Assembly (NCBI RefSeq): GCF_021010575.1
Contig: NZ_JAJNAG010000002.1
Coordinates: forward strand, 62,001-126,000
Origin: Limnobaculum eriocheiris
GTDB taxonomy: Bacteria; Pseudomonadota; Gammaproteobacteria; Enterobacterales; Enterobacteriaceae
Reading direction: 5' to 3'
DNA length: 64,000 bases
Shown piece after piece: positions 1 through 10,157 of the stretch (its first letter is position 1; each line of letters opens with the position of its first letter). The notes under the pieces were generated by a model that did not search any database, was not told the DNA's origin, and saw only the letters and a list, made by a program, of their open reading frames with translations. Position numbers and translations under genes: made by a program.

Positions 1-1
1 T

Positions 2-1090
<1,089 letters not shown>

Positions 1091-1248
1091 TTCAGATCGC
1101 CTCTGAATGCCAATAAATTGAAGCGGGAGTGTGAGTTATCCATATTCACCTCTCGTATTCTTCTTGCCAACAACGCTATAATACCGGGCAATTTCTTCTT
1201 GTCCGGTCTGCTATCAGGCCTCACATTACCGTTTTTGGAAAGCGATAC

Positions 1249-2826
1249 ATGTCAAAAAACATTCATCAGCAACGCATTCTGATTCTGGATTTTGGTTCTC
1301 AGTACACTCAGTTAATTGCCCGCCGCGTCCGTGAAATCGGCGTTTATTGCGAACTTTGGGCATGGGACGTCAACGAAGCGCAAATTCGTGAATTCAATCC
1401 AACCGGCATTATCTTGTCCGGCAGCCCGGAAAGCACCACCGAAGCCGGAAGCCCGCGCGCACCGGAATACGTTTTTAACGCCGGTGTGCCTGTTCTGGGT
1501 ATTTGCTATGGCATGCAAACCATGGCAATGCAGCTGGGTGGTAAGGTTCAGGGCTCCGACGAGCGTGAATTTGGTTACGCCAAAGTTGATATTATTAATG
1601 ACAGCGAATTTGTTCGCGATATTCACGACTCTCTGTCAGCAGAAGGCAAATCACAGTTGGATGTGTGGATGAGCCATGGGGATAAAGTCACTGCTATCCC
1701 TGCCGGTTTTACTGCGGTTGCCAGCACTGATACCTGTCCTTTTGCCATTATGGCAAACGAAGAAAAACATTTTTACGGTCTGCAGTTCCACCCTGAGGTT
1801 ACCCACACCAATCAGGGATTACGCTTGTTAAAACGTTTTGTGTTGGACATCTGCGGCTGCGAAGCGCTGTGGACTCCGGCATCCATTATTGATGACGCTA
1901 TTGAGCGTATTCGTCAGCAGGTGGGTGAAGATGAAGTGATTCTCGGCCTGTCCGGCGGCGTTGACTCATCGGTAACGGCGATGCTGTTACATCGTGCCAT
2001 CGGCAAGCGCTTAACCTGCGTATTTGTGGATAACGGCCTGCTGCGTCTGAATGAAGCAGAGCAGGTGATGGATATGTTTGGCGACCGTTTCGGCCTGAAT
2101 ATTATTCATGTACCCGCAGAGCAGCGTTTCCTGAGCGCGCTTGCTGGTATTAACGATCCTGAAGCCAAGCGCAAAGTGATTGGTCGCGTGTTTGTCGAAG
2201 TATTCGACGAAGAAGCCTCCAGGCAAACTAACGTGAAGTGGCTGGCACAGGGCACCATCTATCCTGACGTGATTGAGTCTGCCGCATCTGCGACGGGTAA
2301 AGCGCACGTGATTAAGTCTCACCACAATGTGGGCGGCTTACCGGAAGAGATGAAGATGGGGCTGGTTGAGCCGCTGAAAGAGCTGTTTAAAGATGAAGTG
2401 CGTAAGATTGGTTTAGAGCTGGGCTTGCCGTATGACATGCTGTACCGCCATCCATTCCCTGGCCCGGGTTTAGGGGTTCGCGTACTGGGTGAAGTGAAGA
2501 AAGAGTATTGTGATTTGCTGCGTCGTGCTGACGCCATTTTTATTGAAGAGCTGCATAAAGCGGACTTGTACAATAAAGTTAGTCAGGCATTCACCGTGTT
2601 CTTACCGGTTCGTTCTGTTGGTGTGATGGGTGATGGCCGTAAGTATGATTGGGTTGTTTCGCTGCGTGCGGTAGAAACTATCGACTTTATGACCGCTCAC
2701 TGGGCACATTTACCGTATGACTTCCTTGGCCGGGTTTCTAATCGCATCATCAATGAAGTAAATGGTATTTCTCGTGTGGTTTATGATATTTCAGGTAAAC
2801 CACCGGCGACGATTGAGTGGGAATAG
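1249..2826 (+). CDS. guaA: GMP synthase (glutamine-hydrolysing)
   Basis: Converts XMP, ATP and glutamine to GMP, the last step of guanine nucleotide synthesis. It has 525 residues, the same length as E. coli GuaA. The N-terminal class I amidotransferase domain carries Cys86 in GICYGMQ and the His/Glu pair in QFHPEVTH. The ATP-pyrophosphatase domain has the P-loop LSGGVDSS at about residue 235. The C-terminal dimerisation domain ends PPATIEWE, as is typical. The ATG follows the guaB stop by 158 bp in the same direction, so co-transcription is likely. A strong hairpin terminator lies 35 bp after the stop. Confidence 0.98.
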   Translation: MSKNIHQQRILILDFGSQYTQLIARRVREIGVYCELWAWDVNEAQIREFNPTGIILSGSPESTTEAGSPRAPEYVFNAGVPVLGICYGMQTMAMQLGGKVQGSDEREFGYAKVDIINDSEFVRDIHDSLSAEGKSQLDVWMSHGDKVTAIPAGFTAVASTDTCPFAIMANEEKHFYGLQFHPEVTHTNQGLRLLKRFVLDICGCEALWTPASIIDDAIERIRQQVGEDEVILGLSGGVDSSVTAMLLHRAIGKRLTCVFVDNGLLRLNEAEQVMDMFGDRFGLNIIHVPAEQRFLSALAGINDPEAKRKVIGRVFVEVFDEEASRQTNVKWLAQGTIYPDVIESAASATGKAHVIKSHHNVGGLPEEMKMGLVEPLKELFKDEVRKIGLELGLPYDMLYRHPFPGPGLGVRVLGEVKKEYCDLLRRADAIFIEELHKADLYNKVSQAFTVFLPVRSVGVMGDGRKYDWVVSLRAVETIDFMTAHWAHLPYDFLGRVSNRIINEVNGISRVVYDISGKPPATIEWE

Positions 2827-2860
2827 TTTTATAACGTTCCATTAAGTCCCGTAAAGACTA

Positions 2861-2898
2861 AAAAAGCCAGTTTTATCATTATGATAGCTGGCTTTTTT
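2861..2898 (+). terminator. Rho-independent terminator of guaBA
   Basis: An AAAAAGCCAG/CTGGCTTTTTT inverted repeat with a 17-nt AT-rich loop is followed by a T run, 35 bp after the guaA stop codon. It marks the end of the guaBA transcript. Confidence 0.88.
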
Positions 2899-3065
2899 GT
2901 TTCTGTTACATCCGGGGAAGTCCAGAGATGGTCAGCAAGAATACCGTAATTTTTGATGATATAAAAACAGGGGGTGCTTTAAAATGGGGTCGTATGTTGC
3001 TGGCGAGATTGTTGGTGAGCCGGATGATTGGTTATAACTTTACTAAATTGTGCAGGCACCGGCTG

Positions 3066-3416
3066 CGCAATCTGACTAATCGTCCTCCTGAACCGCGTCA
3101 GCGAAGTGGCAAATAACACACACAATCACAAACAGCGCCAAAAACGAAGTCGAAACCACATCAATTCCCGCCCCGCGGAACAGAATCCTCTGACCCAGTT
3201 CAACAAAGTGGGTAGTGGGTGCCAGTAACATAATATCCTGTACAAACTCAGGCTACTCTCCCGTGGCGTACTGCCGCCGGGTAGCATCTGTGACGGTAAC
3301 AACACCAGAATCAGCAACATACCAAACTGCGCGCCAGCGTGGCTAAAAATATCCTCCTGAGATAGCTGAAAGAACAGATTGCCAGTCAGATAAGCAATAA
3401 AGATGATACGCTGCAT
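3066..3416 (-). pseudogene. Remnant of an ABC-2 type permease (YhhJ-like C-terminus)
   Basis: Read on the minus strand, three frames must be joined to recover one recognisable protein. From upstream to downstream the pieces are IFLATLARS, then QFGMLLILVLLP and GGSTPRES, then FVQDIMLLAPTTHFVELGQ with ILFRGAGIDVV, and last LFATSLTRFRRTISQIA. These match in order the C-terminal third of the YhhJ family of ABC-2 exporter permeases (membrane fusion/HlyD-associated exporters). At least three frameshifts are needed and the N-terminal two thirds are absent, so this is a decayed gene. No ATPase or membrane-fusion partner remains nearby. The family assignment rests on remembered family sequence; the frameshifts are visible directly. 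Confidence 0.8.
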
Positions 3417-3844
3417 CTGTATTGTAACTCAGGTCGTCAATCGGGGATGATTACAAGGGCAACTGATGATAACGGTTAAACACCACGGTTTTTTCAATCA
3501 TCAGCAGAGTTATTATGTTGAAAATAGGATTAAACCGGAACAGACACAGGCACTTTATTAAACTCAAAAAGGAAATCCTGGTATTCTAACCTGATGAATT
3601 GAGAGAGTTATCGATATATTGAATTAAATAGTTATCAATTTAACTATATTAAAATTAATAATCATATTGATTATTTTTAATTGCCTCATGCAATATTCAA
3701 CGGTGCCATTATTTTCGAGCGGCATGAATGAGAATCTGGCATGAGGTTTTTGTTTATTGAAACCAGACTGGGCCTCAGGTCAGTTCCAAATAGCGTGAAT
3801 ATAAACAGGTAACGCCTGTAATATACCAAAACATGGAGTTGTAA
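3417..3844. other. AT-rich intergenic region with nested inverted repeats
   Basis: No gene is apparent in these 428 bp. Several perfect short inverted repeats occur: ATAGTTA/TAACTAT at 3628-3647, AATAATCA-TAT-TGATTATT at 3657-3675, and CCTCATGC (3684-3691) with GCATGAGG (3739-3746). The last is followed by TTTTTGTTT and could terminate a short transcript. The rest is unremarkable upstream sequence of the next gene. Confidence 0.45.
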
Positions 3845-4168
3845 ATGAAAGCGATAAAGCTCTTTTTGATGATCGGCGCGTTATCATGCAGTGCTGGTGC
3901 AATGGCCGCGTCTGTTGAACAAAGCTGTCTGAATTACGGTAAAAAGGTAATGAAAGATAATCCGGATATGGTGCATTTGTTAAAACAAGCCAAAATTGAT
4001 CCATCAAGCGTTATGGTTGAACGTTTCGACGGTAAAGTTGGGAAACAGTTTGTTAGTACTGAGGTGACGGCTAAAATTAATAGCGCTCAGGAAAAATTAG
4101 GAACTATTTTTTGCCTGGTAAATAACGATTCACCTCTGTATTTCCATTATATTCCGGTTGAAGAGTAA
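3845..4168 (+). CDS. Small exported protein of unknown function
   Basis: A 107-residue protein with a clear Sec signal peptide: Lys4 and Lys5, a hydrophobic core, and a probable cleavage after AGAMA near residue 22. The mature part is about 85 residues. It has two cysteines (SCLNYG and IFCLV) that could form a periplasmic disulphide, and ends HYIPVEE. A GGAG Shine-Dalgarno sequence lies about 8 bp before the ATG. I do not recognise the family. It stands alone, with AT-rich DNA upstream and the minus-strand yfiL-like lipoprotein gene downstream, so there is no operon context to suggest a role. Confidence 0.7.
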   Translation: MKAIKLFLMIGALSCSAGAMAASVEQSCLNYGKKVMKDNPDMVHLLKQAKIDPSSVMVERFDGKVGKQFVSTEVTAKINSAQEKLGTIFCLVNNDSPLYFHYIPVEE

Positions 4169-4253
4169 TCTGTTTCTGTCAGCTTAATTTAAAATAGCTC
4201 ATCCAACCATAGTGTTGGATGAGCTGCATTTTGGCGAGAGCTGGAAGGAAATC

Positions 4254-4622
4254 TTATCTCTCAATTAACTGTTGCCAACTGTTTTTTAGCTGTTCCGCAT
4301 TAGGGACGCTGTTGCAACTGGCCGGAAAATCTTTATTGGCTTTAGCTATATCTGCAATTTTTTCTGGCTGACACAGCTCATCCTGCCCTTTGGCAAAACC
4401 CTCTAAGTAAGCAGTGCGGTTAATTTCCGCTTCGCCATACCATTCAGATAAAACAGTATTATCTTTAACGCCGTTACCTGTGATGGCTTCATAGTGACCG
4501 ATTTCAAACCATTTAGATGGTGGCCCGCTGTTATCTGAACTGTCAGGCATACCGTCTGGTGAACCGGAACAGCCGCTAATAAACAGCAGGGTACAAAATA
4601 TCGTTATCATATGTTTCATCAC
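4254..4622 (-). CDS. yfiL: YfiL-like DUF2799 lipoprotein
   Basis: A 122-residue lipoprotein. The signal sequence ends in the lipobox LFISGC, so lipidation at Cys18 and envelope attachment are expected. The mature part keeps the spacing typical of DUF2799: a W..IG motif (KWFEIGHYEA), a tyrosine/glycine segment (AYLEGFAKG), and conserved cysteines (QDELC, PASC). In E. coli yfiL lies next to aroF, and here it is also in the aroF neighbourhood, which supports the name. The function of YfiL is not known. A second in-frame ATG one codon in could equally be the start. Confidence 0.75.
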   Translation of the reverse strand: MMKHMITIFCTLLFISGCSGSPDGMPDSSDNSGPPSKWFEIGHYEAITGNGVKDNTVLSEWYGEAEINRTAYLEGFAKGQDELCQPEKIADIAKANKDFPASCNSVPNAEQLKNSWQQLIER

Positions 4623-4692
4623 ATTGCCTTTGTCTTAACATTCCGGCGCATCATATCAGGATTGGACATCATATTGAAAACCTTACCCGGGA

Positions 4693-5409
4693 CTATGACA
4701 GACCTAATTGTTCTTTTAGTGGCTTCAGATAACGGCGGCTAACCGGAATATGTTTTCCAGTACGGGTGATAACTTCGGCAGAACCATTCTCTAACAGCTG
4801 AATTTCTCTGACCTGATCGAGATTGATTAAATACTGGCGGTGGCAGCGGATAAAAGAGGTCTTTTCTTCCAAAATTTTCAGCGTAAGCTGAGTGTAGCCA
4901 CTTTGTGTCGTCCCTACAACGTGAACACCGCTGAGTTCGGAACTTAAATATTCTACCTCTTCCAGACGAAGTAAAAATATGCGGTTATGCCCGTAACAGG
5001 GAATATGTTTTAGAGTGGTATCAGTGATTAGCTGTAAATTATTATTTACGTATTTGGCGTTTTTTAACCGTGCAATGGTCTTACAAAGACGCTGAAGGTC
5101 GACGGGTTTTAACAGATAATCAAAAGCGTGTTGTTCAAACGCTTTTATCGCATATTCATCAAATGCGGTGACAAAAACGATGTGGGGCATGTTGGCCGGA
5201 TCGAGCATGGTAGCCATTTCTAAACCGTTAATTTTGGGCATTTGAATGTCCAGAAAAACCACATCCGGTTGTAAACGATGGATGGTCTGAATCGCCTCTA
5301 AAGCATTGCTGCACTCACCAATGACGGTGAGATCGTCTACTTCTGAAAGTAGCTCGGCCAGCTCTTCTCGGGCAGGCTGTTCATCGTCAACAATAATTGC
5401 TCTAAGCAT
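4693..5409 (-). CDS. btsR: LytTR-family response regulator BtsR (YehT)
   Basis: A DNA-binding response regulator of 238 residues; E. coli BtsR has 239. The receiver domain (1-120) has the acidic pair DD at 8-9, the phospho-acceptor Asp54 in FLDIQMP, the T/A switch region FVTAFDEYA and Lys in LLKPVD. The C-terminal LytTR domain includes RCHRQYLINL and ends with PVSRRYLKPLKEQLGL, very like E. coli. In E. coli BtsR works with the pyruvate-sensing kinase BtsS to activate the pyruvate transporter gene btsT. No btsS-like kinase gene adjoins it here, so it is an orphan in this window. A GGAGGG Shine-Dalgarno lies 3 bp before the ATG. Confidence 0.88.
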   Translation of the reverse strand: MLRAIIVDDEQPAREELAELLSEVDDLTVIGECSNALEAIQTIHRLQPDVVFLDIQMPKINGLEMATMLDPANMPHIVFVTAFDEYAIKAFEQHAFDYLLKPVDLQRLCKTIARLKNAKYVNNNLQLITDTTLKHIPCYGHNRIFLLRLEEVEYLSSELSGVHVVGTTQSGYTQLTLKILEEKTSFIRCHRQYLINLDQVREIQLLENGSAEVITRTGKHIPVSRRYLKPLKEQLGLS

Positions 5410-5470
5410 AAACCCTCCATTGATTTCTCTTAGTTTAACATGATGGAGGTTATCTGCGAATTCTCGTCAT

Positions 5471-5485
5471 TGAAGACAGTCTTCA
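5471..5485. promoter_or_regulatory. Perfect 15-bp palindrome between btsR and aroF
   Basis: TGAAGAC-A-GTCTTCA is an exact inverted repeat with a 1-nt centre. The loop is too short for an RNA hairpin, so a protein-binding site is the simplest reading. It lies 62 bp upstream of the btsR start and 156 bp upstream of aroF. It does not match the TyrR consensus. The protein that would bind it is unknown. Confidence 0.5.
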
Positions 5486-5523
5486 GCAGAGGTTTTTTTA
5501 GTTTTTCAGGGAGAGATTTGTAG

Positions 5524-5563
5524 AGTAAAAATATATTTACAAAATTGGATTTAAAAGTTTACA
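5524..5563 (+). promoter_or_regulatory. Tandem TyrR boxes of aroF
   Basis: The TyrR consensus is TGTAAA-N6-TTTACA. Bases 5524-5541 read AGTAAA-N6-TTTACA (11 of 12 consensus positions). Bases 5546-5563 read TGGATT-N6-TTTACA, a weaker box that still keeps the invariant G and C. The two are 22 bp apart, about two helical turns, the strong/weak arrangement used for tyrosine repression of aroF in E. coli. The second half-site TTTACA (5558-5563) doubles as a plausible -35 element, 17 bp before a weak -10 at 5581. Confidence 0.75.
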
Positions 5564-5640
5564 CTCTGTTTGTGCTATTCTATTTCTATAACTATCTGGT
5601 GTTTTTGCCGCTAACTGGAGCGGTGATTTAAGGAACTAAT

Positions 5641-6714
5641 ATGATTATGCAGAAAGATGTACTTAATAACGTCAATATCAGTGCAGAGCAGGTTTTAATT
5701 ACACCAGAAGAACTGAAAGCACGATACCCACTGAGTACCAGTGACGAAGTCAATATTTCTGCTGCGCGTCAGACAATAGCAGATATTTTACACGGCCGTG
5801 ACGATCGTTTGCTAGTGGTGTGTGGCCCTTGTTCTATTCACGATCCGGATGCGGCAATCGACTATGCACATCGCCTGAAGAAACTGGCGGATGAAATACA
5901 GGATCGCCTGTACATTGTGATGCGGGTTTACTTTGAAAAGCCAAGAACTACCGTCGGCTGGAAAGGGCTGATTAACGATCCTCATATGGACGGCTCATTT
6001 GATGTGGAGCATGGCCTACACCTTGCCCGCCAATTATTGCTGAAGCTGGTTGACATGGGGTTACCTCTGGCAACCGAAGCATTAGATCCAAATAGTCCGC
6101 AATACCTGGGCGATCTGTTCAGCTGGTCAGCTATTGGTGCGCGTACTACAGAATCACAAACCCACCGCGAAATGGCCTCTGGTCTGTCAATGCCGGTGGG
6201 CTTTAAAAACGGTACCGACGGTAGCCTGGGAACCGCAATTAACGCGATGAAAGCCGCTTCTATGCCGCATCGCTTTATGGGGATTAATCAGTCTGGTCAG
6301 GTTTGTCTGCTACAGACTCAGGGCAACCCAAACGGTCATATTATTCTGCGTGGTGGTAAGACGCCAAACTACGAAGCGGAACACGTTCAGGCTTGTGAAG
6401 AGCAGATGCGTAAAGCAGGGCTTAACCCGGCGCTAATGATTGACTGTAGCCACGGTAATTCCAATAAAGATTTCCGCCGTCAGGCTGACGTAGTTTACTC
6501 CATACTGGAGCAAATTAAGGCCGGTAACCGTTCTATCATTGGCATGATGCTGGAAAGTAACATCAATGAAGGTAATCAATCATCGGAACAACCAAGAGCC
6601 AATATGTGCTACGGAGTTTCGGTAACCGATGCCTGTATCAATTGGGAAACGACCGATACCTTACTACGCAAAGTTCATCAGGAACTCAAAGAGAAAACCT
6701 TAGTTTGTCCGTGA
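5641..6714 (+). CDS. aroF: DAHP synthase, tyrosine-sensitive type
   Basis: Condenses phosphoenolpyruvate and erythrose-4-phosphate to DAHP, the first step of the shikimate pathway. It has 357 residues, as in E. coli AroF. Signature stretches are VVCGPCSIHDP, MRVYFEKPRTTVGWKG, ATEALDPNSPQY, GARTTESQTHRE and MIDCSHGNSNKD, together with ESNINEGNQ near the end, which include metal- and PEP-binding residues. The N-terminus MQKDVLNNV is closest to the tyrosine-inhibited isoenzyme, and TyrR boxes upstream agree. The ATG at 5641 has AGGA 6 bp upstream; an ATG at 5647 would match the E. coli start exactly. Unlike in E. coli, a terminator-like hairpin and a repeat element separate it from tyrA. Confidence 0.96.
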   Translation: MIMQKDVLNNVNISAEQVLITPEELKARYPLSTSDEVNISAARQTIADILHGRDDRLLVVCGPCSIHDPDAAIDYAHRLKKLADEIQDRLYIVMRVYFEKPRTTVGWKGLINDPHMDGSFDVEHGLHLARQLLLKLVDMGLPLATEALDPNSPQYLGDLFSWSAIGARTTESQTHREMASGLSMPVGFKNGTDGSLGTAINAMKAASMPHRFMGINQSGQVCLLQTQGNPNGHIILRGGKTPNYEAEHVQACEEQMRKAGLNPALMIDCSHGNSNKDFRRQADVVYSILEQIKAGNRSIIGMMLESNINEGNQSSEQPRANMCYGVSVTDACINWETTDTLLRKVHQELKEKTLVCP

Positions 6715-6750
6715 TTTGTAGTGATATTTGTTGATATATTAACCCGCTAT

Positions 6751-6784
6751 ATTACGTCGCCTTTGGGCGACGTAATTATTGTTT
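6751..6784 (+). terminator. Hairpin terminator after aroF
   Basis: A perfect 11-bp stem ATTACGTCGCC/GGCGACGTAAT with a TTTG loop is followed by the T-rich TATTGTTTG, 37 bp after the aroF stop. It should at least partly uncouple aroF from tyrA, which in E. coli follow each other directly in one operon. Confidence 0.75.
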
Positions 6785-6827
6785 GATGGCGAAGTCTGAT
6801 GATTCAGTTTTATGTTTTAAAATAGTT

Positions 6828-7005
6828 TATCGGAGGGAGGGGCTTCCGTGGGGGGCGACTTGGCGCAAGCGCTGGCCCGCAAGGTGTTTCATAACTACCT
6901 GTAGGAAGACCCGACCCGACGCACTCTAATGCTAAGTACAAATGGTCTTCCGGCCGGGCACATAGATGATATGGGCATCATGTTATTACGGCCGGAATAT
7001 TCTCT
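6828..7005 (+). repeat. Dispersed palindromic repeat, copy A
   Basis: One of four related elements in this window. It has a GC-rich core at 6831-6880, including CGACTTGGCGCAAGC at 6856-6870, shared with copy B. A GGTGTTTCATAAC segment at 6883-6895 is shared with the central hairpin of copy C. The conserved arm follows, with GCTAAGTA at 6931-6938, CTTCCGGCCGGGCAC at 6948-6962, and the outer end TTACGGCCGGAATATTC at 6985-7001. The GCTAAGTA to GGAATAT distance is 63 bp. It fills the gap between aroF and tyrA. No coding capacity is seen. Confidence 0.8.
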
Positions 7006-7062
7006 GAAGTTGAGTGCTTATAAAAACAAGACCACATCCTTACCCCAGGAGAACTACACACA

Positions 7063-8184
7063 ATGGTGGCGGAACTAACAACACTGCGCGATCAGATCGA
7101 CGAGGTTGATAAAGCCCTGCTAAAGCTACTGGCTAAACGATTAGATTTGGTAGCAGAAGTAGGTGAAGTAAAAAACCAGCATGGGTTACCTATTTACGTG
7201 CCTGAGCGTGAGAGCAGTATGCTGGCTTCCCGCCGCAAAGAGGCCGCTGATTTAGGTGTTCCTCCCGATTTGATTGAAGATGTACTGCGCCGGATTATGC
7301 GTGAATCCTATTCCAGTGAAAACGATAAAGGTTTTAAAACATTAAAGCCGGAGATGGGGCCAATAGTGATTGTGGGTGGTAACGGCAAGATGGGGCAGTT
7401 GTTCAGTAAGCTGTTTCAACTTTCCGGTTATCAGGTTCGGGTACTGGAACAGCAAGACTGGGAGAGAGCCGAGCTCATTCTCTCCGGTGCCGGTATGGTG
7501 ATCGTCAGTGTGCCTATTCACATTACCGAACATATTATCCAGCGTTTACCAAAGCTGCCTGATGATTGCATTCTGGTGGATATTGCGTCGATAAAAAATC
7601 AACCGCTACAGGCAATGCTGGAAGTGCATCAGGGGCCGGTATTAGGCCTGCATCCCATGTTTGGACCTGATGTTGGCAGTCTGGCAAAGCAGGTGATTGC
7701 ATACTGCGATGGTCGGAAGCCGGAAAGCTACCAGTGGTTGCTGGAACAGCTTCAGGTCTGGGGGGCAAAGCTGCATGCCATTGATGCCGTAGAACATGAC
7801 AAAAATATGGCCTTTATTCAGGCATTGCGCCACTTTGCAACCTTCACCTATGGCTTAAACCTGTCTCAGGAAAAAGTAAATCTGGAGCAGCTATTATCGT
7901 TGTCTTCTCCCATTTACCGTTTGGAACTGGCCATGATTGGTCGCTTATTTGCTCAGGATGCTCAACTGTATGCGGATATTATTATGTCGTCGCAGGACAA
8001 TCTGGCACTGATTAAGCGCTATTATCACTGTTTTGGCGAGGCGGTTAAATTAATTGAAACCGGTGATAAGAGCGAGTTTATTGAGAGCTTTAATCAGGTG
8101 AAGAGCTGGTTTGGTGATTATGCGGCGCGCTTCTTAAACGAAAGCCGAACGCTGTTACGTCAGGCCAACGATAGTAGGCAGTAA
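7063..8184 (+). CDS. tyrA: Chorismate mutase / prephenate dehydrogenase (T-protein)
   Basis: A bifunctional enzyme that turns chorismate into prephenate and then 4-hydroxyphenylpyruvate, the precursor of tyrosine. It has 373 residues, identical in length to E. coli TyrA. The AroQ chorismate mutase domain occupies about residues 1-90 ([19 protein letters not shown]). The NAD-dependent dehydrogenase domain starts with the Rossmann motif IVGGNGKMG near residue 103 and includes [12 protein letters not shown] with the catalytic histidine. AGGAG lies 11 bp before the ATG. Because a hairpin and repeat copy A separate it from aroF, its transcription may depend on a promoter in or next to the repeat. 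I see only a weak TATAAA at about 7019-7024. Confidence 0.97.
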   Translation: MVAELTTLRDQIDEVDKALLKLLAKRLDLVAEVGEVKNQHGLPIYVPERESSMLASRRKEAADLGVPPDLIEDVLRRIMRESYSSENDKGFKTLKPEMGPIVIVGGNGKMGQLFSKLFQLSGYQVRVLEQQDWERAELILSGAGMVIVSVPIHITEHIIQRLPKLPDDCILVDIASIKNQPLQAMLEVHQGPVLGLHPMFGPDVGSLAKQVIAYCDGRKPESYQWLLEQLQVWGAKLHAIDAVEHDKNMAFIQALRHFATFTYGLNLSQEKVNLEQLLSLSSPIYRLELAMIGRLFAQDAQLYADIIMSSQDNLALIKRYYHCFGEAVKLIETGDKSEFIESFNQVKSWFGDYAARFLNESRTLLRQANDSRQ

Positions 8185-8206
8185 GTCAAAACGATCTTTC
8201 TTTATC

Positions 8207-8227
8207 GCCACGCCGGTCCGGCGTGGC
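8207..8227. terminator. Bidirectional hairpin between tyrA and speD
   Basis: GCCACGCC and GGCGTGGC form a GC-rich 8-bp stem around a 5-nt loop between the convergent tyrA and speD genes. T-rich and A-rich sequence flanks it on both sides, so it can serve both transcripts. Confidence 0.75.
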
Positions 8228-8237
8228 GCATTTCTCG

Positions 8238-9038
8238 TTATACCATGACTTCCGGCATGTTTCTGCCATAGTAAATTTCCTGCATCTCTTTGCGCAGTAA
8301 ACGAGTGATATGTTGACGTTCGTGCTGATCCAGATCTTCCGGTCTGGCATTAAACAGATAATGGTCAAGATCGAACTCTTTTAGCATCATCTTGGTATGG
8401 AAGATATTTTCCTGATACACATTCACATCCACCATATGATAGAGGGATGTAATGTCATCCGTCATAAAGTTCTGAATCGAATTAATCTTATGGTCGATAT
8501 AGTATTTTACCCCGTTGATATCACGGGTAAAACCGCGAACCCGATAGTCCAGCGTCACAATATCTGATTCCAACTGGTGGATAAGGTAGTTCAACGCTTT
8601 AAGCGGAGAGATCACCCCACAGGTTGAAACTTCAATATCGGCCCGAAAGGTACACAGGCCGCCCTGAGGATGGCTTTCAGGATAGGTATGGACACAGATA
8701 TGGCTTTTATCTAAATGGGCCACGACAGAGTCAGGCAAAGGACCAGGGTGTTCTGACTGATCCACCAGGCTCGGATCCATTGGTTCTTCACTGATCAAAA
8801 TAGTGACGCTGGCCCCTTGCGGGTCATAATCCTGACGGGCAATATTCAAAATATTAGCCCCGATAATAGAACAGGTTTCCGTCAGAATTTCAGTCAGCCG
8901 ATTTGCATTATATTGTTCGTCAATATAAGCAATGTATTGCTCTCTGTCATAATCCGTTTTGGCATAACAGATATCGTAGATACAAAAACCCAGGCTTTTG
9001 GTTAAATTATTGAAGCCGTGCAGTTTTAGCTTATGCAA
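8238..9038 (-). CDS. speD: S-adenosylmethionine decarboxylase proenzyme
   Basis: Makes decarboxylated SAM, the aminopropyl donor for spermidine synthesis. It has 266 residues against 264 in E. coli, to which it aligns almost without gaps. The self-cleavage site that generates the pyruvoyl group is KSH (Ser112) in [16 protein letters not shown]. Other conserved stretches are [20 protein letters not shown] and [13 protein letters not shown]. It lies 42 bp downstream of speE in the same direction, the standard speED operon. Confidence 0.97.
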   Translation of the reverse strand: MHKLKLHGFNNLTKSLGFCIYDICYAKTDYDREQYIAYIDEQYNANRLTEILTETCSIIGANILNIARQDYDPQGASVTILISEEPMDPSLVDQSEHPGPLPDSVVAHLDKSHICVHTYPESHPQGGLCTFRADIEVSTCGVISPLKALNYLIHQLESDIVTLDYRVRGFTRDINGVKYYIDHKINSIQNFMTDDITSLYHMVDVNVYQENIFHTKMMLKEFDLDHYLFNARPEDLDQHERQHITRLLRKEMQEIYYGRNMPEVMV

Positions 9039-9080
9039 TTTGGTTCACCGCCTTATGTTTTATGGTTAAAGAAAGCTGTG

Positions 9081-9941
9081 TTATTTATTCAGGGCATCCA
9101 GTAGATACTGGGGCAGGGCGAAGCTGCCAACGTGTATGGCTGGATTATAGTAACGGCAATGAATCCCCAGCGTTTTAAAACGTGACTCCAGCGTCGCCAA
9201 ATCATGCTGACGTAACAGCGGATTTTGACTGGCCCAGGCGAAAGTCATAATGCCGCCATAATAGGTAGGAATTGCCGCCTGATAGAAGCTGGCATCTTCA
9301 AAATAGGTAGAAAGCTTCTGGTGGCTGTTAACCGCTTCGTCCTGCTGTAAAAAGCACACGCCGTTTTGGGCAACAAAGATGCCGTTTTCATTCAGGCAGC
9401 GAGCACAGCCCTGATAAAACTCAGAGGTAAACAGGCTCTCTCCCGGACCAATTGGATCGGTACAGTCAGAAATGATGACGTCAAACTTCAGATCGGTTTG
9501 GTTAACAAAGTTTATGCCATCTTCAATCACTAAATTGAAACGAGGGTCTTCATAGGCCCCGGCGTTGTGGTTTGGCAGGTATTCCCGGCAAAATTCAACG
9601 ACGTTTTCGTCAATTTCCACCATGGTGATATGTTCAACGCTCTGGTGGCGGCATACTTCACGCAACATTCCACCATCACCACCGCCGATAATCAAAATCC
9701 GCTTGGCTTTACCATGAGCCAGAATAGGGACATGGGCCATCATTTCATGGTAGATAAACTCATCGCGCTCGGTGGTTTGTATCACGCCATCCAGCGCCAT
9801 CACTCTGCCCATCAGGTCATTCTCAAAAATGATCAAATCCTGATGCTCCGTTTTGCTGTGATATAACGTTTTATTAATAGAAAAAAACTGACCAAAGCCG
9901 CTGTACAGGGTTTCAAACCAGGTTTTTTTATCTGACATCAC
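9081..9941 (-). CDS. speE: Spermidine synthase
   Basis: Transfers the aminopropyl group from decarboxylated SAM to putrescine. It has 286 residues (E. coli 288). It shows the methyltransferase-like SAM-binding loop [25 protein letters not shown], the catalytic region [16 protein letters not shown] with its aspartates, and [18 protein letters not shown] Shine-Dalgarno lies 10 bp before the ATG; a second ATG follows immediately. It is first in the speE-speD operon, and yacC is upstream on the same strand, as in E. coli. Confidence 0.97.
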   Translation of the reverse strand: MMSDKKTWFETLYSGFGQFFSINKTLYHSKTEHQDLIIFENDLMGRVMALDGVIQTTERDEFIYHEMMAHVPILAHGKAKRILIIGGGDGGMLREVCRHQSVEHITMVEIDENVVEFCREYLPNHNAGAYEDPRFNLVIEDGINFVNQTDLKFDVIISDCTDPIGPGESLFTSEFYQGCARCLNENGIFVAQNGVCFLQQDEAVNSHQKLSTYFEDASFYQAAIPTYYGGIMTFAWASQNPLLRQHDLATLESRFKTLGIHCRYYNPAIHVGSFALPQYLLDALNK

Positions 9942-10157
9942 CGCTAATCCTCCGGGCCGGATGAAAAAAGTTAGCGCAATATAATAGCGAACTGATGGGT
10001 ATTATGCACGATTAATGGCTATTTAATTGTTTTAATAAGGAAATTAATTAGAATCTGGCTAATTGGGAAACGCGATTACTTCCGCCGGGAAAAACGGTGG
10101 AAAGGGAAATCAGAAGATGGATACGACCGATAAACTTAAATGCGTGGTTTACCTGAA

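Noticed and set aside
2928-3116. 62-codon plus-strand frame after guaA
   Set aside because: It has a GGGG-type site before the ATG but partly overlaps the decayed permease gene on the other strand, and its composition (many Arg/Leu from antisense) is not protein-like.
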